64,000 nt of DNA from CBDEFX01 sp965237635 (GCA_965237635.1 CBDEFX010000002.1:1178001-1242000); one strand, 5' to 3'. Positions 35,138 to 44,005 are shown, numbered from the stretch's first letter. Numbers and translations: made by a program. The notes: a model not told the origin generated them from the letters alone.

Positions 35138-37297
35138 ATGCCAATGAGGGTATTCGCGTTGATGCTGATTGGCACTCTGGCATTGGGCGCATGCACTGTT
35201 GAGATCACAGCGGATCGACAGGGGCCGCCCGTGGTCGCCACCTCTACGCCCGTGGTCGCCACCTCTACGCCGACCGGCCTACCCACCAACACTCCCTATG
35301 CCACGCCGACAGCCCAGCCTACCCGGACACCCTACCCGGTAGCGCCGACGTACACGCCGCAGCCCACCTTTACGCCTGTGCCAACGGGGACACCCTATGC
35401 CACGCCGACAGCCCAGCCTACCCGGACACCCTACCCGGTAGCGCCGACGTACACGCCGCAACCCACCTTTACGCCTGTGCCAACGGGGACACCCTATGCC
35501 ACGCCGACAGCCCAGCCTACCCGGACACCCTACCCGGTAGCGCCAACATACACGCCGCAACCCACCTTTACGCCTGTGCCCACACCAACGCCATACCCGA
35601 CCCCAACCCGCCGGCCCACACCAACGCCCACTCCCATACCCTTGCTATCAAGACTCTATGACACGCAGCATACTCGGTGGCTCTCCAGAAATTACCCCGG
35701 TATCGCCCGCCAAATCGAAGCGTTCCCTTGGGTCCAGGACGGACTCTCGGTTCTTGAGGAGAAAGCCATTGATGAGCTCATGTACCTTGGCGTCGGCAGA
35801 ATTGACAACCTCCAGGCGGCCTTGCGCCTTCCTTGGGTTCAGGACGCCATCTCGGACACGGAATATGACGTTCTCTACTGGCTTCACGTTCTTAATTACC
35901 ATGATGTCGAGGCTGCCGCTGCGGTTATCCGCATGCCGTTCCTCGAATCCACGGATGATACTGACGCCTTGGCGATAAGGGCGATGTGCTTTTTGGCGAC
36001 GCACGGCGTCCTATCCGCCCTCATAGACTCGGCCCTCTTCCAAACGGGGGTCGCCGATACCGACACGACCCTTGTCGCCGCCGTAGGAACACTCTACGGG
36101 GACGCGGGTGCCGTCCGCCGGGTACTGACGCCGGGAGTCGCATCCATTGAGTCCGTCGCGGCCGGGACGGAACTGACGCCGGACCTGAGAATCAGCATCG
36201 TCCGCACTGGTAGTCAATCGCGGCCCGGGACTGTTGAGATTGTGCGAGAGGCGGTGGCGTTCGTTGAAAGAATGATGCAGATGCCCTTGCCCACCGAGCA
36301 CGTCATTGTCGTTTTTGACGACGGCGCGATTACCTCTGGCTTTGCCGGCACCAACTATGGATTCGGCTTCAGCTATGCACCGGAGTATGAGACGCGGCAG
36401 GACACGTACGAGTGGCGGCATCTCCAGGCTGGGTTCGTCCATGAGGTTGCTCATTATTACTGGCGTGGCAACGCTGGCTGGATTGATGAGGGCGTAGCCA
36501 ATACGGTTGAGTATGTGTACGGTATTGAAAACGGGTTGAGCCGTGGGCAGCTCAAAACCAGACGCGGCACCTGCGACGCCCACGACCTGGCGATGCTTGC
36601 GATGTGGGACCCTTCCCCTAACCAATCGGCATACTGGTGCAATTATTACCTTGGCGGCCATCTCTTCATGGAGATGTTGGAGACATTAGGAAGCATGGAG
36701 TTTAGCGGTAAACTCCAGGAGCTTTACCGGGTGGCGCTTCCAGCGCAAGAGACTGGTGACACGCCCGGCATAGCCGAAATCCGCCAGGTGTTCGCTGGTC
36801 TACAAACCATAGTAGACAAGCACTGGTCTGGGGCGCTGAACGCACCGGAAAACCGACCGTTCGATGAAGGAGTGGACCTGACCAGCCACGATCTAGTCCA
36901 ATGGGACCAACATCCAACCTACGATGGACACTCAGTATCCTTCAGCGGAACCCTGCTTGATGGCGCTGTACTGGCAGCGGAAACCATCGAGCAGGCAAGG
37001 ACCAGCGACCAACCCTTCACGTTGCACCTCGCAGATGCCTCTGATTTTGCAGGCTTTATCCTACCGCCGTTCACTGACGGAAGGAGTTGGACGCTGGGCG
37101 CTGGAGACTCGGTGGCCAACACGTACTCCCTGGGTGACGACACCTTCACTATTACGTTCCCTTTCCCGGAGGCGTTGGGCAATCCGTCAGATTACGTTGT
37201 GAGCATATACGGCTATCAGGACTCCAGCCGGACGCCGCGCATGGGCAGCAATATCGATCACCTCGGCTACGCCCGCATCCGGGTGTCCCCGGGGTGA
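35138..37297 (+). CDS. Lipoprotein with Thr/Pro repeats and a gluzincin-like metallopeptidase domain
   Basis: 719 aa. The signal peptide ends GTLALGAC (lipobox). Residues about 35-170 are a Thr/Pro-rich stalk made of three exact-length 33-residue repeats (TPYATPTAQPTRTPYPVAP and so on). The middle has repeated helical units with FPWVQDGLS and LPWVQDAIS, seen in Chloroflexota lipoproteins. The catalytic-like site is FVHEVAHYYWRGN with HEVAH as the HEXXH zinc motif, and WIDEGVAN gives the third zinc ligand Glu, as in gluzincins. The C-terminal 170 residues look like a beta-sandwich. Probably a surface-anchored zinc protease; substrate unknown. ATG 35144 is also possible. Confidence 0.82.
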   Translation: MPMRVFALMLIGTLALGACTVEITADRQGPPVVATSTPVVATSTPTGLPTNTPYATPTAQPTRTPYPVAPTYTPQPTFTPVPTGTPYATPTAQPTRTPYPVAPTYTPQPTFTPVPTGTPYATPTAQPTRTPYPVAPTYTPQPTFTPVPTPTPYPTPTRRPTPTPTPIPLLSRLYDTQHTRWLSRNYPGIARQIEAFPWVQDGLSVLEEKAIDELMYLGVGRIDNLQAALRLPWVQDAISDTEYDVLYWLHVLNYHDVEAAAAVIRMPFLESTDDTDALAIRAMCFLATHGVLSALIDSALFQTGVADTDTTLVAAVGTLYGDAGAVRRVLTPGVASIESVAAGTELTPDLRISIVRTGSQSRPGTVEIVREAVAFVERMMQMPLPTEHVIVVFDDGAITSGFAGTNYGFGFSYAPEYETRQDTYEWRHLQAGFVHEVAHYYWRGNAGWIDEGVANTVEYVYGIENGLSRGQLKTRRGTCDAHDLAMLAMWDPSPNQSAYWCNYYLGGHLFMEMLETLGSMEFSGKLQELYRVALPAQETGDTPGIAEIRQVFAGLQTIVDKHWSGALNAPENRPFDEGVDLTSHDLVQWDQHPTYDGHSVSFSGTLLDGAVLAAETIEQARTSDQPFTLHLADASDFAGFILPPFTDGRSWTLGAGDSVANTYSLGDDTFTITFPFPEALGNPSDYVVSIYGYQDSSRTPRMGSNIDHLGYARIRVSPG
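35294..35590 (+). repeat. 99-bp tandem repeat, three copies, in the lipoprotein stalk
   Basis: Units begin with CCCTATGCCACGCCGACAGC at 35294, 35393 and 35492. They are nearly identical at base level, so they arose recently, and the period keeps the reading frame (33 codons). Confidence 0.85.
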
Positions 37298-37347
37298 ACC
37301 GCCTTTCCTCCACGCGCGGCCTCAAACCCGTGGAGGAGGGCGGAGGC
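37298..37347 (+). terminator. Hairpin after the metallopeptidase-like gene
   Basis: Arms CCGCC..TCCTCCACG and CGTGGAGGA.GGGCGG around about 13 bases. It begins right after the stop codon region. No T-tract follows, so termination is uncertain. Confidence 0.45.
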
Positions 37348-37499
37348 CCATTACAAGCGCGAGCTATGCGCTGAATCCCATGCTGCCAGGCATGGACCGA
37401 CGGCCCTCGGCGCGGGGTTAGACTGACGCAGGAGGACTCGAACCGCAGCTATGGTGAGGCGTCGGTCCGCCCGCCGTATCCCACAGTAAGTACCACATT

Positions 37500-37531
37500 A
37501 ACTCATCTGTGGCCCGGGCCACAGATGAGTT
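37500..37531. repeat. 32-bp perfect palindrome
   Basis: AACTCATCTGTGGCCC followed by its exact reverse complement GGGCCACAGATGAGTT. The central 14 bases GTGGCCCGGGCCAC recur three more times in the window (42291, 42416, 42793). The rest of 37348-37585 holds no gene. Confidence 0.7.
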
Positions 37532-37585
37532 TCCCGACGTCGAGGACGATGGCTGTCAAGGGCGGAGGGATATTAGGCCATGCGG

Positions 37586-39414
37586 TGTCGACGTCCAGCG
37601 ATTATGTCAGGGTAATGGACCAGCGATTATGTCAGTGGTTGCTGTGTCAAGCCAATAGTTATCCAGTTCGATGATTGAGAAATCCCCCACCTCCAGCTTC
37701 GTGTGACACCGTGGGTGGCAGTGATGGTGACTCGATCCGAGCGGAGCAGCCCGCGGATAAATGGACAACCTTGGCGGGATTGCCCACTTACCCACAGGCC
37801 GGTTGTTATGGACCGAAGGCGGTTCCACATGATCAAGAGTGAGCAGCGAGCTCCCTGTCCGGATAGACAGGTGGACTTGAAGCCTCAACGTACTTTCGGA
37901 CGGTGATGCGGGATATGCCCAATTCCCGGGCGATTGCCCGAAGAGAAAGGCCTCGACGCTTGGCCCTCTGCACTGCTTTCCAACGGGCTCGCTGACGAGG
38001 CGTCGGCGGTCTGGGTGGTTGAGCCTTAGGGTGGACGGCTTCACTCTCGCGATCCGTGGTCAATCTCCCTGCGGCGAGTCCCCGGCCGATCGCGGTCATC
38101 GCTCCCAGTCCTTCTCGCTCGTGACCACTGATCCCGTTGGTGTCCATGCCTGCAGCGAGGTTCTCCACGGTGACGCTGCCAAGACCTCGAGTGGCGTTCA
38201 GAGTCCGGAGGACACCAGGACGCGGTGGCGCTTCCTGGGTAGGGACGATTTGGTTTTGATAGCACACTACTAGCTTGCCGTCTAATCGCTCTTGGACCAC
38301 CACGTGCGCTCCAACGTAAGTGGACCGTTCGCTCGAAGGAAGCAGTTGGAGGGTATGCCAGTTGTACTTGACTGTGTTGTCTCTGGCCACCTTGCGGCTA
38401 TGCTTGAAGCACAGTATGCCTGCCAGGTTCAGGTCCGGATCTGGAGAGCGATATGCGTTGGTGGACTGTGCTGGTGGCACCCCGAAGCGCTTGTTGAAGC
38501 GGGTCAAGAAAGCCCACAGGACTTGGTTGGCCTCTGAGATGGTTCTGGCCCCAGCCAGACGTAGTTCGGTCACCAGCCGATCCTGGAAGGTGCCGTTGGC
38601 CCGTTCTACCCGACCCTTCGCCTCCGGAGAACGCGCGAAGATCTGCTCCACCCCAAGCTCTGCCATCGCACGACCGAATTGGGTCGGCGCAGGCGATTGA
38701 TGCGAGCCAGGTACATACTTGAAGACGGCGTGGCGGTCACTGTACAGGGCCAAAGGAACCCCACAACGCCGGATCAGCTCTTGCATGAGGAGGAAATAGC
38801 CATGAGTGTCCTCTTCATGGCGAAACAGTGCGTAGGGCACGGTGCTGGTGGCATCATCGATTGCCAACAGCAGGGTGCATCGAGGGCCCCGTTCTTCTAG
38901 CCAGGCATGAACGCTGCCATCTACTTGCACCAACATGCCTTCCTGGCTCATGCGCTGGCGACGGACCCGATGCAGTGGGGGTCGACGTCGACGGGGGCTA
39001 GCCATGCCGGCGCCTACCAGGATACGCCGGACCGTAGAGCGCCCCAAGACGATCTCTTCCCGCTCTGCCAGGAGCTCGGTTAGGTGCGTATGATTTACTC
39101 TTGCATACCGTGTGCGTGCCAGGGCCACAACTTGAGTCCTGGCCTCCTCCGGGATGGAGTTGTTCGCTCGGCGACCTCGGTTCCCATGAGCCAGTGCGGC
39201 GGCACCCTCCTTCCGATACTCCGCCAGGATTCGCCAAACGTGGCGTTCACTCACTCCCAGAACCTCTGCCGCCTCATCCACTGATATCTGACCTTTCAGG
39301 ATACCGTTGAGCACTTGGAGCCTTGCCTGTTCTTTCTGGGTCAATGTCAATCCTTTCATGAACTGACATTTTCCCTGACCTGTTAACTACTGACATAATC
39401 GTAGACCATCGACA
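37586..39414 (-). mobile_element. ISNCY-type insertion sequence, intact, copy 1
   Basis: 1829 bp. The left end begins TGTCGACGTCCAGCGATTAT and the right end, read inward, TGTCGATGGTCTACGATTAT. The flanks carry the direct repeat CATGCGG at 37579-37585 and 39415-39421, a target-site duplication. It sits at the left end of an IS21 element. Confidence 0.85.
37833..39359 (-). CDS. ISNCY-type transposase, copy 1
   Basis: 508 aa. N-terminal helix-turn-helix (DEAAEVLGVSERHVWRILAE), a second HTH-like part (HLTELLAEREEIVLGRSTVR), then an integrase-like core with Asp in MLVQVDGSVHAWLEERG, Asp in LALYSDRHAVF and Glu in GRVERANGTFQD. A distinctive C-terminal tail has another HTH (GLSLRAIARELGISRITVRK). 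It differs from the copy at 47214 by one residue (Ser versus Gly in GHEREGL's left side, NGISGH/NGIGGH), so both are recent. Family naming rests on overall layout. Confidence 0.85.
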   Translation of the reverse strand: MKGLTLTQKEQARLQVLNGILKGQISVDEAAEVLGVSERHVWRILAEYRKEGAAALAHGNRGRRANNSIPEEARTQVVALARTRYARVNHTHLTELLAEREEIVLGRSTVRRILVGAGMASPRRRRPPLHRVRRQRMSQEGMLVQVDGSVHAWLEERGPRCTLLLAIDDATSTVPYALFRHEEDTHGYFLLMQELIRRCGVPLALYSDRHAVFKYVPGSHQSPAPTQFGRAMAELGVEQIFARSPEAKGRVERANGTFQDRLVTELRLAGARTISEANQVLWAFLTRFNKRFGVPPAQSTNAYRSPDPDLNLAGILCFKHSRKVARDNTVKYNWHTLQLLPSSERSTYVGAHVVVQERLDGKLVVCYQNQIVPTQEAPPRPGVLRTLNATRGLGSVTVENLAAGMDTNGISGHEREGLGAMTAIGRGLAAGRLTTDRESEAVHPKAQPPRPPTPRQRARWKAVQRAKRRGLSLRAIARELGISRITVRKYVEASSPPVYPDRELAAHS

Positions 39415-39520
39415 CATGCGGCGGAGTAAAAGTGTACCACCGGGACGTTGGTGTTCAGCATAAATGTCACCATGCGGCGGGCGTCAGGAGGATCCGTTAG
39501 CTGGAGTGAATGCGGCGGGT

Positions 39521-40303
39521 CTATGCGTCAGCAGGGTCGCTGGCAGCGCGCACGGGAGCGGCTTGCCTACTCTGCTTGAGGCGGTAGCTCTCCCCGTTCA
39601 TCTCCAGGATGTGAACGCGGTGAGTGAGACGGTCCAGCAGGGCGCCGGTCAGCCTCTCAGAGCCGAAGACCTCGGTCCACTCGTCAAAGGGCAGGTTGGT
39701 GGTGACCAGAACCGAACCTCTCTCGTATCTCTGACTGAAGACCTCGAAGAGGAGCTCCGCGCCGGTCTTGGAGAGTGGGACGAAGCCAAGCTCGTCGATG
39801 ATGAGCAGCTTGAGGCGGGCCAGCTTCTTCTGAAGGTTGAGTAGTCGTCGCTCGTCCCTGGCCTCGATCAGCTCGTGGACCAGTGAGGCGGCGGTGGTGA
39901 AGCCGACCGACAGCCCCCTCTGGCAGGCGGTGAGCCCCAGGCCGAGGGCCATATGGGTCTTGCCGGTGCCGCTGTTGCCGATAGCGATGACGTTCTCCCG
40001 CCGGTCTACGTACTCGCAGCGTGCAAGCTGCATGACTAGGTGCTTGTTCACCGACGGCATGGCCAGGAAGTCGAAGGTGTCGAGGCTCTTGGTGGCGGGG
40101 AAGCGTGCAGCCTTGATCCTGCGGTCCACCATGCGGTGATGGCGGTCTATCATCTCAAGCTCAGAGAGCCTCAGCAGGTAGCCTGGATGGTCGACGCCCT
40201 CGGCAGCGCATTGGCCGGCCACCTTGCCGTACTCTCTCAGGAAGGTAGGCAGCTTCAGCTCCTTGAGGTGGTGCTCCAACAGCACCGTCGACCTCTCGCT
40301 CAC
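39521..40303 (-). CDS. istB: IS21 helper ATPase IstB
   Basis: 260 aa AAA+ ATPase of the DnaC/IstB type. Walker A is GNSGTGKTH, Walker B LLIIDELGF, and the start (SERSTVLLEHHLKELKLPTF) matches IstB N-termini. GTG 40303 overlaps the istA stop as GTGA; a longer frame to 40423 lies inside istA and is not used. It acts as target-selection helper of the IstA transposase. Complete. Confidence 0.92.
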   Translation of the reverse strand: MSERSTVLLEHHLKELKLPTFLREYGKVAGQCAAEGVDHPGYLLRLSELEMIDRHHRMVDRRIKAARFPATKSLDTFDFLAMPSVNKHLVMQLARCEYVDRRENVIAIGNSGTGKTHMALGLGLTACQRGLSVGFTTAASLVHELIEARDERRLLNLQKKLARLKLLIIDELGFVPLSKTGAELLFEVFSQRYERGSVLVTTNLPFDEWTEVFGSERLTGALLDRLTHRVHILEMNGESYRLKQSRQAAPVRAASDPADA

Positions 40304-41799
40304 CGCCTGCTCCCCGACATGAGCGCCATGTAGTCGCTGGCCGACGTCTTCGTCACGGTAACCCTGGGCAGGTAGGGGTACAGCTCCAGGTCGAGTCTCT
40401 GGGGACGACCCTCTATCCTGCACAGCACCAGGTGCTTGATGGCGTCGAAGCTTATGGCCCCGAGCCTGAGGGCATCGCGCACACCCTCGTACACCTCCTG
40501 CTTCCGGAAGTTCTCCATCAGCCGTAGCACCTGTACGAACTCCCGCTTGCCGCGCCTGCCCATCCTCGACTCCAGCAGACGCCTCAGCACTCCGAACTCA
40601 TCCGGCAACTCCCACCCGGCCAAAGGAGCAGCCTGGTCCAGCGCTCCCGTCTTGCGCTCCAGCAGCGGCAGGTAGTGGATGGGGTCGAACACGAAGTCGT
40701 CGCGTTCGTATGAGCGAGGATGCCGGGCTATCACCTCTGCCCCGTTGCTGATCACCACCTCGCCCACATAGCCGCGCACCACCACCTCCCTGTGACCGTA
40801 GGCCACGGGCACCGAGTAGTCGTTGGTCCGGTACCGCACCAGGGACAGGGAGCTGACACGGCTCACGTGCTTGTCGCTGGCATCGTAGGGCACGGCGGGG
40901 AGCGCCAGCAGGGTCTCCAGGTCACGCTCCATCCGCTGGCCTATCGTCTCGTTGTGTCCACGCAGCTGTCTCCCCAGCCGTTCCAGGCACCGCTCCTCCA
41001 GGTAGGCGTTGAGGGCATCGAAGCTCGGGAACGACGGCACAGGCACCAGGAAGTTCCGGCGAGCATATCCCACCAGCCCCTCGACCTTGCCCTTGTCGTT
41101 ACCCTTGCCGGGCCGGCCGAACCGATCCTCGAACAGGTAGTGCGACACCAGCTCCGAGAAGACGCGGGTACGCTTCCTTCGACCGTCTCTCAGGATCCTG
41201 GCCACCGCCAGCCTCGTGTTGTCGTACAGGATGCTCCGGGGCACGCCGCCCAGGAACGAGAACGCCGAGACGTGACCGTCGCAGAACGCCTCGGTCGTCT
41301 CTGCGGGGTAGGCTTTGACGAAGCATGCGTCGCTGTGGGGAAGGTCCAGCACGAAGTAGTGGATGGTCTGCTCCACTCCGCCGATCACCGCCTTGGCCTG
41401 GCCGAAGTCGCACTGGGCGTGACCGGGAGGGTGAGACAGCGGAACGTACATCTCACGCGTCCGCCGCCGCCGCTCGCGCACGTAGTCTTTGACTATCGTG
41501 TACTTGCCACTGAACCTGTGCTCAGCTCTCAGACGCTCGTAGATCCGCTTCGCGGTGTGGCGCTGCTTCTTCGGAAGACTGCGGTCATCCTCCAGTATCC
41601 GGTCGATCACCCCGCGGTACGGGTCCAGCTTGGGGCGGCGGGACGGTGACTCCCGACGGTAACCGGGAGGCACCGAGTACTCCAGCATCTTGCGCACCGT
41701 ATCCCGGTGCAGACCGAACACTCGGGCAGCCTCCCGCGTGCTCATCCCCTCCACCATGCAGGCCCGGCGCACTCGCACGTACAGATCCACCTTGTACAT
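40300..41799 (-). CDS. istA: IS21 transposase IstA
   Basis: 499 aa. N-terminal helix-turn-helix (MSTREAARVFGLHRDTVRKM), DDE core with Asp in HAQCDFGQAKAVI, Asp in SILYDNTRLAV and Glu in NDKGKVEGLVGYARRNFL. The C-terminus continues into istB by a four-base overlap. GAAGG precedes the ATG. Intact. Confidence 0.93.
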   Translation of the reverse strand: MYKVDLYVRVRRACMVEGMSTREAARVFGLHRDTVRKMLEYSVPPGYRRESPSRRPKLDPYRGVIDRILEDDRSLPKKQRHTAKRIYERLRAEHRFSGKYTIVKDYVRERRRRTREMYVPLSHPPGHAQCDFGQAKAVIGGVEQTIHYFVLDLPHSDACFVKAYPAETTEAFCDGHVSAFSFLGGVPRSILYDNTRLAVARILRDGRRKRTRVFSELVSHYLFEDRFGRPGKGNDKGKVEGLVGYARRNFLVPVPSFPSFDALNAYLEERCLERLGRQLRGHNETIGQRMERDLETLLALPAVPYDASDKHVSRVSSLSLVRYRTNDYSVPVAYGHREVVVRGYVGEVVISNGAEVIARHPRSYERDDFVFDPIHYLPLLERKTGALDQAAPLAGWELPDEFGVLRRLLESRMGRRGKREFVQVLRLMENFRKQEVYEGVRDALRLGAISFDAIKHLVLCRIEGRPQRLDLELYPYLPRVTVTKTSASDYMALMSGSRR

Positions 41800-42039
41800 C
41801 CTTCACACCTTCCATCGAGTTGCCTCCAACTCTATAGAAGGCGGCGGGTGGTCCAGTTTTCAAGCGCCACTCCTCAACGCTCGACTCCGCCTCACCGGTC
41901 CATTATTACTCCGCCCTATTACAATCAGCCGCGTGGGAGCGTCGTAATCCGGTAAGAGTAGCGCCCATGTGAGCCGCTTACATGGGCATCATGGCCAGTA
42001 TGTGTGCTAGATGCCGTGTTAGCGAGATCTAGCCGGACT

Positions 42040-42267
42040 TTATCCGTTCGATACCAGTAATAAGCTGAATACAATGGAGGTGGAGAGATGGCGGTGATTG
42101 GCGTTGGAATTGTCGGCTCCGGCGGCCGGGGCCAAGGCCGCCATAGCCGCCTCCCACTTCGCCAGGTCGTTCGGATCGGCGTCCCATCGGTCGAAGGCCG
42201 CCAGCTCCGGCGGCATTTTGACGCGCAACGAAGGATGCGAGTCTAGGATTCCGTCGCGGTTGGACAT
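42040..42267 (-). CDS. Small ORF with MSNRDGILDS leader (75 aa), unknown
   Basis: Reads MSNRDGILDS, then HPSLRVKMPPELAAFDRW and DADPNDLAKWEAAMAAL. AAGGAGG lies six bases before ATG, a very good ribosome site. The first ten codons and their upstream region are duplicated 112 bases further upstream before a 20-aa ORF. No family recognised; amphipathic and acidic. It could be a small regulatory or precursor peptide. Confidence 0.45.
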   Translation of the reverse strand: MSNRDGILDSHPSLRVKMPPELAAFDRWDADPNDLAKWEAAMAALAPAAGADNSNANHRHLSTSIVFSLLLVSNG

Positions 42268-42429
42268 GTAGCCCCTCCTTTGCAGGGGATGTGGCCCGGG
42301 CCACTACGCGGGTTTTTCAACGCTCTCGAAGGTACCGCAAACACCACCGCGAGTCTAGGATTCCGTCGCGGTTGGACATGCAACTCTCCTTGTAGGGGTA
42401 TCGTGTAGGCGCACCGTGGCCCGGGCCAC
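42237..42429 (-). repeat. Two tandem units of palindrome, ribosome site and leader codons
   Basis: A 32-base segment is identical at 42237-42268 and 42349-42380 and holds ATG plus ten codons. Each unit is preceded on the minus strand by AAGGAG and, further up, by GTGGCCCGGGCCAC (42291-42304 and 42416-42429). Confidence 0.75.
42317..42379 (-). CDS. Tiny ORF with MSNRDGILDS leader (20 aa)
   Basis: ATG 42379 after AAGGAG, same first ten codons (MSNRDGILDS) as the ORF at 42267, then RWCLRYLRER and stop. It may be a truncated duplicate of the leader or a leader peptide. It overlaps the end of the membrane-protein ORF in another frame. Confidence 0.35.
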   Translation of the reverse strand: MSNRDGILDSRWCLRYLRER

Positions 42430-42573
42430 GACGAGACCCACCACAATGATACCGAGCATCAAGGCGATCGAAGGGAGATCGCTGGACACGCTCAGTTGAA
42501 CGGAATAGGCGGTTAGCCGAAAGGCGAATAGGCGGTCGAAGAGCTCCAGAAATGCAAACATGCAATGGTGCAT
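42355..42573 (-). CDS. Small membrane protein (72 aa), hypothetical
   Basis: Frame with one strong membrane segment (SIALMLGIIVVGLVVARATV) and a short hydrophilic tail; starts MHHCMFAFLELFDRLF. It lies first in a possible minus-strand operon with the two leader ORFs. The 14-bp palindrome at 42416 is inside its coding end (VVARATV). Confidence 0.4.
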   Translation of the reverse strand: MHHCMFAFLELFDRLFAFRLTAYSVQLSVSSDLPSIALMLGIIVVGLVVARATVRLHDTPTRRVACPTATES

Positions 42574-42679
42574 GCAATATCTAATGGGTGGATTTCTGCC
42601 TCTGGGTAAGTATATATCTACTACACCATGCAGTACGAGATCAGCGGGTCGGTGCTGGCAGGACAGATCACAACCACGA

Positions 42680-43230
42680 CCTGGGCGGGGGCTCCATCGA
42701 GGACCTGGGCCTGGTCCAGGGCGATCGGTGGGGCCGGCCGCGGCATCGGTGGGGCTGGCCAGTTCGCGTCGTGGACCAGGGCGGAGGCAGCGGTGGCCCG
42801 GGCCACGGTACCCCCCAGGCGTTCAACTCTGCGGTGGAGCTGCCCAGGGCGCGCCTTGGGCGAAGGCAGCGGTCGATCGGGCCTGGGCGCGCCGTGGACC
42901 AGGGCGGCTCAGCTCGCGACGTCGGCCTGGGCGGTGGCTCCGTCGAGGATCTGGGCCTGGTCCAGGGCGATCGGTGGGGCCGGCCGCGGCATCGGCGGAG
43001 CTGGCCGGCTCGCGTCGTGGACCAGGGCGGCTCAGCTCGCGGCGTTCGCCTGGGCGGAGGTAGCGGTGGCCTGGGCCACGGTACCCCCCCAGGCGTTCAA
43101 CTCTGCGGTGGACCTGCCCAGGGCGCGCCTTGGGCGAAGGCAGCGGTCGATCGGGCTTGGGCGCGCCGTGGACCAGGGCGGCTCAGCTCGCGACGTCGGC
43201 CTGGGCGGTGGCTCCGTCGAGGACCTGGGC
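42680..43230 (+). repeat. GC-rich tandem repeat, about two units of 250-275 bp
   Basis: CGAGGA(C/T)CTGGGC recurs at 42698, 42946 and 43219, with long shared blocks such as GGTCCAGGGCGATCGGTGGG and GGCGTTCAACTCTGCGGTGG between. All frames are open on both strands because of composition, giving Gly/Ala/Arg-rich translations of no evident family. The third junction runs straight into the duplicated WYL-like tail. Confidence 0.8.
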
Positions 43231-43491
43231 ATGAACGCCTCCACTCTGGAGCGCATTCGCTTTGCTGCTGCCAACAGGCTGTGTGTCGACGTGGGTTACG
43301 AGGGGGACGTGCAAAGGGTGGAGCCATACTCACTGCGCAAGGCTCGCGGCGGCAATGTTGTGCTATATGCCTGCGAGGCCGGCTCCTCCGAATGTGCTAC
43401 CTATCGAACTGGCGGCATTTCGGAGGTTGAGGTCACAAGGCAGACGTTCGTTCCGAAGTACGCCAACGAGCTGCTGTCGCCGGGCCGCTAG
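43230..43491 (+). pseudogene. WYL-like C-terminal domain, duplicated tail
   Basis: 87 codons from ATG 43230, one residue different from 28575-28836 (EPYSLRK versus EPYPLRK). The upstream part of the parent gene is replaced by the tandem repeat. Too short to be a working protein by itself. Confidence 0.65.
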
Positions 43492-43584
43492 GGTTGAACG
43501 GTCCGGTCAGCCAAATAAACTAGCCTGGAGAGCATGGCCCCATGGCGTCGCCCAGACGTGGCGTGATAGACTACAGTCCCATCC

Positions 43585-43662
43585 ACATCTCGAAGATGGT
43601 TCTGCCTACCGTCAACTTAGGCCCACCAACGCATACGGTAGATACCACCATCTTCAAGATGT
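43585..43662 (+). repeat. Inverted-repeat noncoding element, copy 4
   Basis: Arms ACATCTCGAAGATGG (43585-43599) and CCATCTTCAAGATGT (43648-43662) with one mismatch; same layout as 28930-29007. Confidence 0.75.
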
Positions 43663-43724
43663 GGTTGGGCAGCCTGTCAAAGCACACAGGACTAGCGATT
43701 CCTGTATTGTGTCGGTTGGGGCCA

Positions 43725-43905
43725 CAAGTCGAGAACCTTCATTTGACGGACTCCCCAACAACACGGAAAACTCAGATACTCATGGGCGGTCGGTCTGGGT
43801 CCATTCAAGCCGGGGTGGATCTTTAGACAATAGCGTGCGCCCCATAGGGACTGGCGGAGAGGTTGGGGCCGTTGGTAGCTGGCGAGGCGGGCAGCCTAGA
43901 CACCG
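43725..43905 (+). repeat. Diverged noncoding repeat, copy 2
   Basis: Partner of 34050-34220 (AGAACCTTCATTTGACGGAC, TACTCATGGGCGGTCGG, TTCAAGC, AGACAATAGC). Confidence 0.55.
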
Positions 43906-43953
43906 AACCCTGCTACTCCGTCCGGATCTGAACTGGCCCAACCCAGTTGAACG

Positions 43954-44005
43954 AGTGGGCCGAAGTAGGCGGTAGACAGAACCATCTTCGAAATGTGGCT
44001 GGGGG
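43954..44005 (-). repeat. Inverted-repeat noncoding element, copy 5 (half, reversed)
   Basis: AGTGGGCCGAAGTAGG.. then AACCATCTTCGAAATGTGGC and TGGGGG; reverse complement form of the element at 6743. Confidence 0.65.

Larger units (their letters stand above)
39417..41923 (-). mobile_element. IS21-family insertion sequence
   Basis: istA and istB on the minus strand. The right end read inward begins TGTAATAGGGCGGAGTAATA, and the left end TGCGGCGGAGTAAAAGTGTA, sharing GCGGAGTAA. The ISNCY element lies directly at its left end. A partial second copy is at 48889-49779. Confidence 0.8.

Noticed and set aside
35294..35590. Possible CRISPR array
   Set aside because: The repeats are in-frame 99-bp protein repeats without spacers; no cas gene is present anywhere in the window.
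42588..43430. Long Gly/Arg-rich frames on both strands
   Set aside because: Open in all frames because of the GC-rich tandem repeat; no motif favours any of them.
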